The position numbers and the translations under genes are program-made. Positions 30,512 to 38,321 of a stretch of 64,000 nucleotides of DNA are shown in pieces. The stretch is from Candidatus Eisenbergiella merdigallinarum. Lineage in GTDB: Bacteria; Bacillota; Clostridia; Lachnospirales; Lachnospiraceae. The notes below the pieces were generated by a model. That model searched no databases. It saw nothing but the letters and a program-made list of their open reading frames with translations, and was not told the DNA's origin. The stretch is taken from contig DWXE01000022.1 in assembly GCA_019119355.1 (NCBI GenBank), positions 1-64,000 of the forward strand. The letters are read 5' to 3'. Position 1 is the stretch's first letter; every line of letters starts with the position of its first letter.

Positions 30512-31951
30512 ATGAGGGAAAAAATTCGAACGGACCGGTTTCGGATTTTGAGCTGGGGAGGCGTGGCGTTTTTTACGCTGTTATACGCCTCCCTGATTTT
30601 TAACCGGAATGTCTGGACGGATGAGATTTTCACCCTGAAACTGATTCAAAACGACTTTGCCGGGATCGTGGAGGGAACGGCCGCTGACGTGCACCCCCCT
30701 CTTTACTATTTTCTGGCCAGGGTGGCGCTGCTGATATTTGGGGACAGCCTGCAGGTTCAGAAGCTGGTGACGATCCTGCCCATGTCGTTGACGCTGCTTC
30801 TGGGAGCCACAAAAGTGAGGCGGCAGTTTTCGGACGTGACGGCCTGTTTTTTCATCTGGACGCTGGGCTGCCTGCCGTGCACCATGGAATACGCGGTTCA
30901 GGTGCGGATGTACTCCATGGCGCTGCTGGCGGTCACGGCCTGCGGCCTGTATGCGCTGGAGGCTTTCGAAACGGAGAAGAGAGGCGCCTGGATTGGGTTT
31001 ACGGTTTCCGCGCTGGCGGCCGCCTGGCTGCACTATTTCGCTCTGGGCTCCGTTCTTTTGATTCAGGGATTTTTGTTCCTCGCCCTGCTGATGAAAAAAA
31101 GGCGGAAGTTGAAATGCTGGCTCGCGGCGGCAGCGGTTATGATCGCCGGATACGCGCCCTGGGCGGGAGTCTTTTTGCGGCAGTCCGCCGGAGTGGCCCA
31201 AAGTTACTGGATTCCGAAAATCACATGGAGCACGGTGGCGGACTATTTCCAGTGGGCGTTCGGAATCAGTAAGTGGAAGTGGCCGGCCTGGGCGTTTACG
31301 GCGTTGGCCGTGGGCGCGGGGATCATGGCCGTGTCCGGCGCGGCGAAACGCCGGAGGGAAGAGACGGCGGCGCTGCTGGCGATGCTGGTGCCCGCCCTGA
31401 CGGCAGCAGCCGGCGTGATCCTCTCCTTTTTGATCCGTCCGGTTTACCGCGATCAGTATGTCTTTCCCGCCATGGGGCTGTTTTGCCTGTTTTTCGCGGT
31501 GGAGCTGTCCCGGCTCGTGAAAAGGAAAGCCATTCTGATCCCGGTCTGCCTGTTCCTCCTGTTTCTGGGCGCGGTGCAATACCTGGAAACCTGGCGCCAG
31601 GAGTACAGGAGCACGCTGACGGACCAGACGGTGGAATTCTGGGAGGAGCATGTGGGGGAGGACGATCTGATCGTATACAATCTGGAGGTATATGAATTTT
31701 GCTATTCCTATTATTTCCCGGAGGAAAAGCTCTCCTACGTGCGGGATGTGGATCTGGATCAGGAGTTCGATGAGATCTGGTTTCTGGATACGCCGGGGGA
31801 ATGGGAATTCGTGCCGCCCCAGATTTTGCCCTATGATCTGCAGATCGAGTACATGGGACATTACGGAATCGAACATAACGAATTCGATATTTACCGGGTG
31901 ACGAAGGGGCCCAACCCGCAGCCCCTGCCCGGGGAAGGAGCGCAGGGATGA
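30512..31951 (+). CDS. GT-C-type membrane glycosyltransferase (GT39/PMT-like)
   Basis: A 479-aa protein with about ten membrane helices. The first outer loop carries NVWTDEIFTLKLIQ and later TAADVHPPLYYFLARVAL; the D-E and H-P-P-L-Y-Y motifs are typical of PMT/ArnT-like GT-C enzymes that use lipid-linked sugars outside the membrane. The last ~120 residues form a soluble domain ending NEFDIYRV. It starts 3 nt after pseB and overlaps the next gene by 4 nt, so it belongs to the same transcript. Donor and acceptor unknown. Confidence 0.7.
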   Translation: MREKIRTDRFRILSWGGVAFFTLLYASLIFNRNVWTDEIFTLKLIQNDFAGIVEGTAADVHPPLYYFLARVALLIFGDSLQVQKLVTILPMSLTLLLGATKVRRQFSDVTACFFIWTLGCLPCTMEYAVQVRMYSMALLAVTACGLYALEAFETEKRGAWIGFTVSALAAAWLHYFALGSVLLIQGFLFLALLMKKRRKLKCWLAAAAVMIAGYAPWAGVFLRQSAGVAQSYWIPKITWSTVADYFQWAFGISKWKWPAWAFTALAVGAGIMAVSGAAKRRREETAALLAMLVPALTAAAGVILSFLIRPVYRDQYVFPAMGLFCLFFAVELSRLVKRKAILIPVCLFLLFLGAVQYLETWRQEYRSTLTDQTVEFWEEHVGEDDLIVYNLEVYEFCYSYYFPEEKLSYVRDVDLDQEFDEIWFLDTPGEWEFVPPQILPYDLQIEYMGHYGIEHNEFDIYRVTKGPNPQPLPGEGAQG

Positions 31952-32985
31952 GCGGAAGGAAGCTGAGCATCATCGTGCCCGTTTACAACATGGCGTCGGA
32001 GGGAAAGCTGGAGTATTGCCTGAATTCCCTCGTGGGGCAGACGCTTTGCGACTATGAGATCATCGCGGTGGACGACGCTTCGCAGGATGAATCTCCCCGG
32101 ATCTTAAAACGCTATGAGGAAGCGTACCCGGACCGGTTCCGGGCGGTCCTGTGCAGGGAAAACAGGAGGCAGGGGGGAGCCAAAAACACGGGCCTGTCCC
32201 TGGCTCAGGGGGAGTGGATCGGATTTATCGACAGCGACGACTGGATCGCGCCGGACATGTACGAGAAGCTGCTGAAAAAGGCGGAGGAGACGGGCGCGGA
32301 TATGGTGGGCTGCGACTACCATCTGACCTGGGAGCACAGCATGAAAATCGGCCAGGTGGTGGCCAACGGCAGCGCGGATCAGTGCGGCCCTCTGACGGAG
32401 GAAAAATACCGCCGCCTGATTTTGGACAGCGGCAGCCTGGTGGTGAAGATTTACCGCCGGGAGATCTTTCTGGACAACGAAATCCGCTTCCCGGAGGGCA
32501 TTTTCTACGAAGACAACGCCATCAGCGACGCCGTTATGCTGCACGCGAAGCACTACGAATACATTCCGGAGCCCCTCTACTATTATTACCAGCACGGGAC
32601 CTCCACGGTCCATACGATCACCAGGGAGCGCTGCGAGGACCGCATGGAGGCGGGCAGGGGAATCCTGCGGGAGGCGAAACGGTTCGGCTACCTGGAACAA
32701 TACCGCCCGGAAATCTGCTTCGAGTTCACGGTGCTGTTTTACGTGAATACCCTGTTTTCCTACATGGTGGGAAAGGGCTTTCGTTCCCGGAAATTCGTGA
32801 AGCGGATGGGAGATGAGATGCGCGCGGCGTTTCCGGAGTTCATGGAAAATCCTTACTATCAGCAGCGGGTACACGCGGAGGAAAAGAAGCTGATCGCCAT
32901 CCAGCAGAAATCCACGACAGCGTTCCTCCTTTACTATAAGCTGCTGTGGACCTGGAGGAATTTCCGCAGGAAGCTCCATCTATAG
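31948..32985 (+). CDS. family 2 glycosyltransferase
   Basis: A 345-aa GT-A enzyme. KLSIIVPVYNMASEGKLEYCLNSL opens the nucleotide-binding fold; IIAVDDASQDES, then GAKNTGLSLAQGEWIGFIDSDDWI carries the DxD metal site. The C-terminal half has helices but no real membrane domain. It resembles EpsJ/CpsI-type enzymes that add a sugar to a growing lipid-linked glycan at the inner membrane face. ATGA overlap with the gene before it. Confidence 0.85.
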   Translation: MSGRKLSIIVPVYNMASEGKLEYCLNSLVGQTLCDYEIIAVDDASQDESPRILKRYEEAYPDRFRAVLCRENRRQGGAKNTGLSLAQGEWIGFIDSDDWIAPDMYEKLLKKAEETGADMVGCDYHLTWEHSMKIGQVVANGSADQCGPLTEEKYRRLILDSGSLVVKIYRREIFLDNEIRFPEGIFYEDNAISDAVMLHAKHYEYIPEPLYYYYQHGTSTVHTITRERCEDRMEAGRGILREAKRFGYLEQYRPEICFEFTVLFYVNTLFSYMVGKGFRSRKFVKRMGDEMRAAFPEFMENPYYQQRVHAEEKKLIAIQQKSTTAFLLYYKLLWTWRNFRRKLHL

Positions 32986-33118
32986 AAACTTTCCTTTTCT
33001 TTAAGAAAAATTCCAGAAAATGGCCATAGTTTCCTCACATTTATCTTCTACAATGAAAACTGTTCAGAGATACGGCACAGAGATCGTTTCGGAGGAAAAA
33101 ACGAAAGGAGGGAACGAC

Positions 33119-33346
33119 ATGGAAGGTGTACTGGTTTACAGCAGCAGAGAGCACGGATATGTATTGGCGGACAAAAAAGGAAAATTCCAGAAGCTTTTGA
33201 GGGCGGGGCAACAGCTGTACATCTATCTTTGCAGCGTTTGGGTCCCTGTTATCCTTCAGTATTCCGAGAAACTGGGGGAATGGTATTTCAAGTATCTGCC
33301 AAACGTACAGGTAAACGGCTGTAAGGCGATGCTCAAGGCGGATTGA
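33119..33346 (+). CDS. DUF5348-like small protein
   Basis: The 75-aa protein reads MEGVLVYSSREHGYVLADKK, then a short beta-rich rest with WVPVILQYSEKLGEWYF. The pattern matches DUF5348, a small SH3-like family common in mobile and accessory DNA of Lachnospiraceae. RBS AAAGGAGG precedes the ATG at 33119. The role is unknown. It ends at the strong terminator 33386-33443, the boundary with the convergent pse operon. Confidence 0.65.
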   Translation: MEGVLVYSSREHGYVLADKKGKFQKLLRAGQQLYIYLCSVWVPVILQYSEKLGEWYFKYLPNVQVNGCKAMLKAD

Positions 33347-33385
33347 CGCATCGGACTTCATAAAATTGCAGGAATCAAGAGCGGG

Positions 33386-33443
33386 ACTGCCGCAAAAACA
33401 GATCCACCGGGATTTCGGGGACTGTTTTTGCGGCAGTTTTTTT
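33386..33443 (+). terminator. strong intrinsic terminator
   Basis: A perfect 16-bp stem, ACTGCCGCAAAAACAG (33386-33401) with CTGTTTTTGCGGCAGT (33422-33437), ends in seven T. It separates convergent transcripts. Confidence 0.85.
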
Positions 33444-33457
33444 GCCCCTACTGTGCC

Positions 33458-34507
33458 TTACGCCCGGCTCAGCGCTTCCGCGATCCGGTCCGCGCCGGCC
33501 CCGTCCACGGCCATCCGCATCCGCGCGGAGATCTCCCTTCGCAGGGGGAAGTCCAGGGACAGCTCCAGCAGCTTTTGCGCGGTCTGTTCCAGAAAATCCG
33601 GGTTGTTCCGGATGTCTCCCGCGAACGGGATGAGCCCCGCGTTTTCGAAGGCCTTCGTACAGGGAAGCTGGTTGTCCGCCATGGCGTAGCTGACGCAGGG
33701 GACGCCCACGGCGCACAGCTCGTACAGGGTGGTGCCGCCGGCGGAGACGGCCAGATCGCATCCGGCCATCAGGGAAGCCATGTCGGAGACGTTTTCGTGC
33801 AGAACGATCCGGCCGTCCTCTTCGGCCATCCGCATCAGTTCGGCCCGGTGCGTGTGCATGGGGCCCGTGAGGGCGTGCAGGCAGACGTCCCCGAATTCCG
33901 GGAAGGACTGCAGCCGGCGGATCAGCCCGCCCGCGATGCCGAAGGGGTCCGTGCCCCCGGTGGACAAAAGGACGTCTTTGACCTGCTCCCAGACCCGGTA
34001 GGGGCGCAGGGAAAACTGGCTGCGCAGGGGCGCGTAGGCGCTGCCTGTCAGGACGGATTTCGCGCTTTTGTAAAAGGAAGCGTCCACAGCGAGGTCGTAA
34101 TTGATCACCAGGTCCACGGGATAGTCGAAAGCCTGCAGATCGTCCAGGTAGGCCGTCCGGCAGATCTGTGACATCCGGGACAGATAGCGGCTGGTGGCGA
34201 AATAGGAATCCACCAGCAGAAAGGAGACGTTATGGGAGGAAAGGATCCGCTGCATCACGGGGATTTCGGGCTCCGGGTTCCGGTAATCGGTCTGCAGATG
34301 GATGACCGGATAGGCCTTCCGGGCGGTCTCGTCGGGCGTCATCATCTTCTGCAAAAGCAGGATGGAGTCGGCGTCCGAGACGATGAAGATGGGGAGGCCG
34401 CCCCGTTTGCGCAGGGCCCGTGCGATGGACAGGCAGCGCATGAGATGGCCTGTGGCGATGGTTTCGTTTCCGTCCGTGCGGATGTAGACTAACGGATGAG
34501 ATTCCAT
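33458..34507 (-). CDS. pseG: UDP-2,4-diacetamido-2,4,6-trideoxy-beta-L-altropyranose hydrolase, PseG
   Basis: The 349-aa GT-B-fold hydrolase removes UDP from the fourth pathway intermediate of pseudaminic acid synthesis. Typical PseG blocks: VYIRTDGNETIATGHLMRCL (family G-x-G-H-x-x-R), LLVDSYFAT, YLDDLQAFDYPVDLVINYD, LLSTGGTDPFG, and near the C-terminus LAVSAGGTTLYELCAVGVPC. Length is usual. It overlaps pseI by 19 bp on the same strand. Confidence 0.85.
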   Translation of the reverse strand: MESHPLVYIRTDGNETIATGHLMRCLSIARALRKRGGLPIFIVSDADSILLLQKMMTPDETARKAYPVIHLQTDYRNPEPEIPVMQRILSSHNVSFLLVDSYFATSRYLSRMSQICRTAYLDDLQAFDYPVDLVINYDLAVDASFYKSAKSVLTGSAYAPLRSQFSLRPYRVWEQVKDVLLSTGGTDPFGIAGGLIRRLQSFPEFGDVCLHALTGPMHTHRAELMRMAEEDGRIVLHENVSDMASLMAGCDLAVSAGGTTLYELCAVGVPCVSYAMADNQLPCTKAFENAGLIPFAGDIRNNPDFLEQTAQKLLELSLDFPLRREISARMRMAVDGAGADRIAEALSRA

Positions 34508-35541
34508 GACAGCGGCGTCCCCTTTCTGATGGCGCAGGAAGCGCTCCTGCCCAGGATTTCTTCATAATACATGGTGTGCAGGCCGCAGCCGGGGCGGATG
34601 GAGCGCACGTTTTCAGGCGTAAAGGCCTCCCCCTCCCGCATATCCCGGACCACGAAAAGGGAACGGGAGCCGGAGCGCTCGAATTCCTGCACGTCGGTGA
34701 GACGGTAGACGGGGGAACCCATGGCCTTTTCCAGAATGCGGATATCGTCCACCATCCGTTTGAACTCCTCCGGTTCCATGGAAAACGCCCCGTCCGGGCC
34801 GCCGTCGCTCCTGCGCAGGGTCAGGTGCTTTTCCACCATCCGGGCGCCCAGCGCCACCGCTCCGGAAGCCACCGCGGAGCCCATGGTATGATCGGACAGG
34901 CCGGTGAGGCAGCCGAAGGTCTGTTCCAGGGTGGGGATGACGTTTAAGTTGACGTCCTCATAGGGCGTGGGATAGGCGGAAACGCATTTCAGCAGGATCA
35001 CGTCTTCGTTCCCCTCCTGCCGGCAGACCGAAAGCGCCCGCTCGATGTCCTCCAGCCGGGCGATGCCGGTGGCGAAGATCATGGGCTTGTGCAGCCGGGC
35101 GATTTTGCGGATCAGGGGAATGTCGTTGATCTCGTAGGAAGCGATTTTATAGGCGGGCATCCCCAGTTCCTCCATGAGATCCACGGCCGTGAAATCGAAG
35201 GGGGAGGAAAAGCAGATCAGCCCCAGCTTTTTTGCCTCCTCCATGAGCCTGGGATGCCATTCCCAGGGGGTGTAAGCCTCTTCGTACAGCTTGTGCAGGG
35301 TGGTTCCGTCCCAGAGGGTGCCTCCGGTGATCTGAAAGCACGCGTCGTCGCCGTCGAAGGTGATGGTGTCGGCGGTATAGGTCTGCAGCTTGACGGCGTC
35401 CGCGCCGGCCTCCTTCGCGGCGTGCAGGATGCGCACCGCCCGGTCGTAGTCCTGCAGGTGGTTGGCGGACATTTCCGCCACGATGAAAACGGGGGAGTCG
35501 GCCGCGATGCGCCACCCCGCGAGAAAAATTTCCTGATTCAT
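34489..35541 (-). CDS. pseI: pseudaminic acid synthase, PseI
   Basis: A 350-aa NeuB-family TIM-barrel enzyme that condenses the free trideoxy sugar with phosphoenolpyruvate. Seen: FIVAEMSANHLQDYDRAV, AGADAVKLQTYTADTITFD, IASYEINDIPLI, GCLTGLSDHTMGSAVASGAV and MVEKHLTLRR. A C-terminal SAF/antifreeze-like domain (residues about 285-345, RSLFVVRDMREGEAFT) follows. The A-E-M-S-A-N-H motif is typical of PseI rather than sialic acid synthase. I set the start at 35541, where ATG overlaps the pseF stop (ATGA). The frame stays open upstream only by chance. Confidence 0.85.
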   Translation of the reverse strand: MNQEIFLAGWRIAADSPVFIVAEMSANHLQDYDRAVRILHAAKEAGADAVKLQTYTADTITFDGDDACFQITGGTLWDGTTLHKLYEEAYTPWEWHPRLMEEAKKLGLICFSSPFDFTAVDLMEELGMPAYKIASYEINDIPLIRKIARLHKPMIFATGIARLEDIERALSVCRQEGNEDVILLKCVSAYPTPYEDVNLNVIPTLEQTFGCLTGLSDHTMGSAVASGAVALGARMVEKHLTLRRSDGGPDGAFSMEPEEFKRMVDDIRILEKAMGSPVYRLTDVQEFERSGSRSLFVVRDMREGEAFTPENVRSIRPGCGLHTMYYEEILGRSASCAIRKGTPLSWNLIR

Positions 35542-36242
35542 TTCCGTTCGTCCCGGTTCCTTTCCAGCATTTTTTCGTATTTCACTTCCGCGATGGCCCA
35601 GTCCTCCATGGTGTCGATGTCCTGAACCTCCAGCTCGGGCAGGATCATGGGAACCATGTTCTTCGTGTCCGTGGTGCCTTCCCGGAAGAACGCCTCCGTG
35701 CGGCAGGCGTAAAACTGCCCGCAGTCGTGATATATTTTTTCCAGATCCTGGCTGCGGCAGGCGGCGTACTGCGGCCATCGATAGCCCAGATGCCCCTGCT
35801 CGTCCAGGCGAAGGCCCCGCTGCACCGGATAGGAGAAGGGCACCACGGGCATGACGGATTCCGCGGTTTCGAGCATTTCCATGGCGTCCCTCAGCTTTTG
35901 CGCCGTGACGAAGGGGGCTGTGGGGTAGATGCAGCAGAACGAGTCGAATTCCCGGCCCCGGGCCCGGTAATCCAGGAGCACTTCCCGGATCACGTCGTCG
36001 GTGGAGGCGTAATCCCCGGCCGTCTCGGCGCTGCGCAAAAAGGGCACCGAAGCGCCAGCCCGCCCGGCGATTTCCGCGATTTCGGCGTCGTCGGTGGAAA
36101 CCATGACTTCTTCGAAAATACCGGCGGCGAGGGCGGCCTCCACGGAGTAGAGCAAAATGGGTTTTCCGAGAAACGGCCGCACGTTTTTGCGGGGGATCCG
36201 CCTGCTGCCCCCCCGGGCCGTGATGATGGCGACAGATGACAT
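35538..36242 (-). CDS. pseF: CMP-pseudaminic acid cytidylyltransferase, PseF
   Basis: A 234-aa acylneuraminate cytidylyltransferase family enzyme that activates the nonulosonic acid as a CMP-sugar. N-terminal AIITARGGSRRIPRKNVRPF (R-G-G-S-x-R-I-P-x-K-N nucleotide-binding motif), then VMVSTDDAEIAEIA, SFCCIYPTAPFV and QDIDTMEDWAIAE near the end. First gene of the pseF-pseI-pseG operon, with overlapping starts and stops. It supplies the donor for a GT52- or other NulO-transferase. Confidence 0.85.
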   Translation of the reverse strand: MSSVAIITARGGSRRIPRKNVRPFLGKPILLYSVEAALAAGIFEEVMVSTDDAEIAEIAGRAGASVPFLRSAETAGDYASTDDVIREVLLDYRARGREFDSFCCIYPTAPFVTAQKLRDAMEMLETAESVMPVVPFSYPVQRGLRLDEQGHLGYRWPQYAACRSQDLEKIYHDCGQFYACRTEAFFREGTTDTKNMVPMILPELEVQDIDTMEDWAIAEVKYEKMLERNRDERK

Positions 36243-36273
36243 ATAAAATCTCCATTTCTGTTTTTTTCAATAT

Positions 36274-36357
36274 AATCCCAGTATACCATCCGGCGGCGCA
36301 AATAGAAAAGGGTTTTTGGGGCTGTGAAAAGAGGAAAATTTGGGGTATACTGGGAAT
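36274..36357. repeat. inverted repeat flanking the pse upstream region
   Basis: AATCCCAGTATACC (36274-36287) and GGTATACTGGGAAT (36344-36357) are inverted copies (12-bp core GGTATACTGGGA) 56 bp apart. Each arm holds a TATACT that could act as a -10 box of divergent promoters, but no good -35 boxes are seen. Confidence 0.5.
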
Positions 36358-36368
36358 GATGAAAAAGC

Positions 36369-36554
36369 GTAACCGTTCAGCCATGCCATTCATCATTTGA
36401 CGGATTCCACTGAATTGGCTGCGCATAAGGCTGCTGGCCGTCAAATGATTCCTGTCGGGCGTCCGCCCTATAGGCACATGTGACAAAATACAGCTTAGTG
36501 AGCAAGCTCCCACGCGGCATTTTGCCACATGTGCCTGCATGGCTGAACTGTTAC
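36369..36554. repeat. 186-bp nested palindromic repeat element
   Basis: Outer arms GTAACCGTTCAGCCATGC (36369-36386) and GCATGGCTGAACTGTTAC (36537-36554) pair with one mismatch. Inside lie two hairpins: ATCATTTGACGG (36392-36403) with CCGTCAAATGAT (36438-36449), and AGGCACATGTGACAAAAT (36472-36489) with ATTTTGCCACATGTGCCT (36519-36536), the latter with one mismatch. The first half recurs inverted at 11211-11312. The shape is a three-stem cloverleaf, like non-autonomous MITE- or REP-type elements. It contains no gene. Confidence 0.8.
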
Positions 36555-36579
36555 GAAAAAACTGGGAGAAATTCTTCAA

Positions 36580-38199
36580 ATGAGAGAGAAAAGGGAAGTC
36601 GGGAAAATCTTCGCCCTGATGGGATCCATGCTGATCCTGGGCGCGGCGGTCCTGGCTTATGAAAATATGGACGCGGACGCGTACCGGTCCTCCGGCACAG
36701 CGGTATATGAAAACGGGCGGGGGGAGCGGTATCTGTTCCTTCCGTCCTGGGCGGACGCCGCCCGGGAGGAGGCCCGGCTTCGGGAAGAAGAGGGCGGGGA
36801 GGCGATTGAAATCCTGCAGTCCCAAAACCTGGCCAGCGTGGAAATCCGGACGGCCAGCGGTTCCATGGACGCCGTACGGGAGGAAAAAGGACATGGGGAA
36901 GCGGGGCGGATCCGGATTACCGGGGCGGACGGCGGCCTTTTGTACGAAGGCGGCCTAGATGAAATCCGGGGCAGGGGGCATTCCACCTGGTCTTTGGACA
37001 AGAAGCCCTATCAGATCAGGCTTTCGGAAAAGGCGGACCTCTTCGGCATGGGAGAGGCCAGAACCTGGATCCTTTTAGCCAACGGTTTCGACGAGACCTG
37101 CATCCGCAACAGCGTCGCCCTGTGGCTGGCCGACAGAGCGGGGCTGGCTTTTACGCCGGAGCAGGAGCCCGTGGATCTTTACTGCAACGGCGAATATCAG
37201 GGCAGCTATCTGTTCTGCGAAAAGGTGCAGGCCCGGGAGAACCGGGTGGAGATCGGAGACGGCTTTCTCATCGAGCGGGAGCTGCAGGATCGTTGGGAGC
37301 TGGCGGTCTATACGGAAGGCGAGTCCGGCTTCGTCACGGACCGGGGCGATTATTACCTGATCGATTTTCCCAAAGATCCCGGAGCGGAGCGGATCGAAGA
37401 GATCCGTTCCCTGGTGCAGGCGGCGGAGGACGCGGTCTTTTCGGAAGGGGGCGTCCATCCGGAAACGGGGAAGAGCTGGGACGAATATGTGGATGTAAAA
37501 TCCTTCGCCCGGAAGTATCTGCTGGAAGAGATCACGAAAAATTACGACGGCGGCGTCACCAGCGCCTTTTATTACGTGCCGGAGGGGGAGGCGAAGCTCT
37601 ATGCGGGCCCGGCATGGGATTACGATCTCATTTTTGGAAACGCCGCGCTGGACGAGATGAACAGCGACCCCAGGGGGATCACGGAGCTGTCGGACCATCT
37701 GTACGGGCCGGACCTCTACGGCGCTCTCATGGATCTGGAACCGTTCCGGGAAACGGTGTTCGACTGCTTTGAAACCGTATATCTGCCGCTTCTGGAGGAG
37801 CTTATAGAGAGCGGGATTGACGAAATGGCGGCATGGACGGAAGCGTCCGTGAAGATGGACCATCTTCGGTGGGAGGAGATGGAAAACCGCTATCAGTATT
37901 ACGGGAGTTATGAGGACAATCTCCGCTATCTGAAGTTTTTCGTCCGGGAGCGGACGGAGTTTTTGAAGGAGGTCTGGGTGGGAGGAGAAGTCTACCGGAC
38001 CGTGACCATGGAGGTGGAGGGGATTCCCTGGCGGAAGTTTTACGTCAAAGACGGCGGCCTTCTGGGAGATCTGCCCGTCCCGTTTTTGAACGACAGCCTG
38101 TTCATGGGCTGGTATCGCCAGGATGGGAAGAAGTACGACCCCTACCGACCCGTCTATGAGGACATGACGCTGGAGGCAGCCTGGCAGAAGGTGGGCTGA
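36580..38199 (+). CDS. CotH kinase-family protein, membrane-anchored
   Basis: The 539-aa protein has an N-terminal signal anchor (residues 8-26, KIFALMGSMLILGAAVLAY). A CotH domain follows: EIRGRGHSTWSLDKKPYQIRL, RTWILLANGFDETCIRNSVA, EYQGSYLFCEKVQ and YAGPAWDYDLIF (the W-D-Y-D metal-binding motif). CotH proteins are atypical kinases that phosphorylate spore coat or surface proteins. The last ~60 residues resemble a Listeria-Bacteroides repeat (GDLPVPFLNDSLFMGWYRQDGKKYDPYRPV). Here it lies in a glycan cluster, so it probably acts outside the membrane on surface material. Confidence 0.8.
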   Translation: MREKREVGKIFALMGSMLILGAAVLAYENMDADAYRSSGTAVYENGRGERYLFLPSWADAAREEARLREEEGGEAIEILQSQNLASVEIRTASGSMDAVREEKGHGEAGRIRITGADGGLLYEGGLDEIRGRGHSTWSLDKKPYQIRLSEKADLFGMGEARTWILLANGFDETCIRNSVALWLADRAGLAFTPEQEPVDLYCNGEYQGSYLFCEKVQARENRVEIGDGFLIERELQDRWELAVYTEGESGFVTDRGDYYLIDFPKDPGAERIEEIRSLVQAAEDAVFSEGGVHPETGKSWDEYVDVKSFARKYLLEEITKNYDGGVTSAFYYVPEGEAKLYAGPAWDYDLIFGNAALDEMNSDPRGITELSDHLYGPDLYGALMDLEPFRETVFDCFETVYLPLLEELIESGIDEMAAWTEASVKMDHLRWEEMENRYQYYGSYEDNLRYLKFFVRERTEFLKEVWVGGEVYRTVTMEVEGIPWRKFYVKDGGLLGDLPVPFLNDSLFMGWYRQDGKKYDPYRPVYEDMTLEAAWQKVG

Positions 38200-38321
38200 G
38201 CCGTTGCCGTCCGCTGGCCCGCCGGCGGGAAGGACGCGCGTTCCGGCGCACCTTGCGCTGCCCCGGCGGAGTGTGGTAAAATACAGCGTGCCCTTCGCGG
38301 GCAGCAGGAGGAAGATACTCA

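Noticed and set aside
30512-31951. Calling the GT-C-like protein a protein O-mannosyltransferase
   Set aside because: The DE and HPPLYY motifs fit the GT-C class in general. Nothing shows a protein acceptor or mannose.
34489-36894. An 801-codon minus-strand frame that includes pseI
   Set aside because: Only the last 350 codons, from 35541, are PseI. The upstream part crosses pseF in another frame and the palindromic repeat, so it is not a fusion protein.
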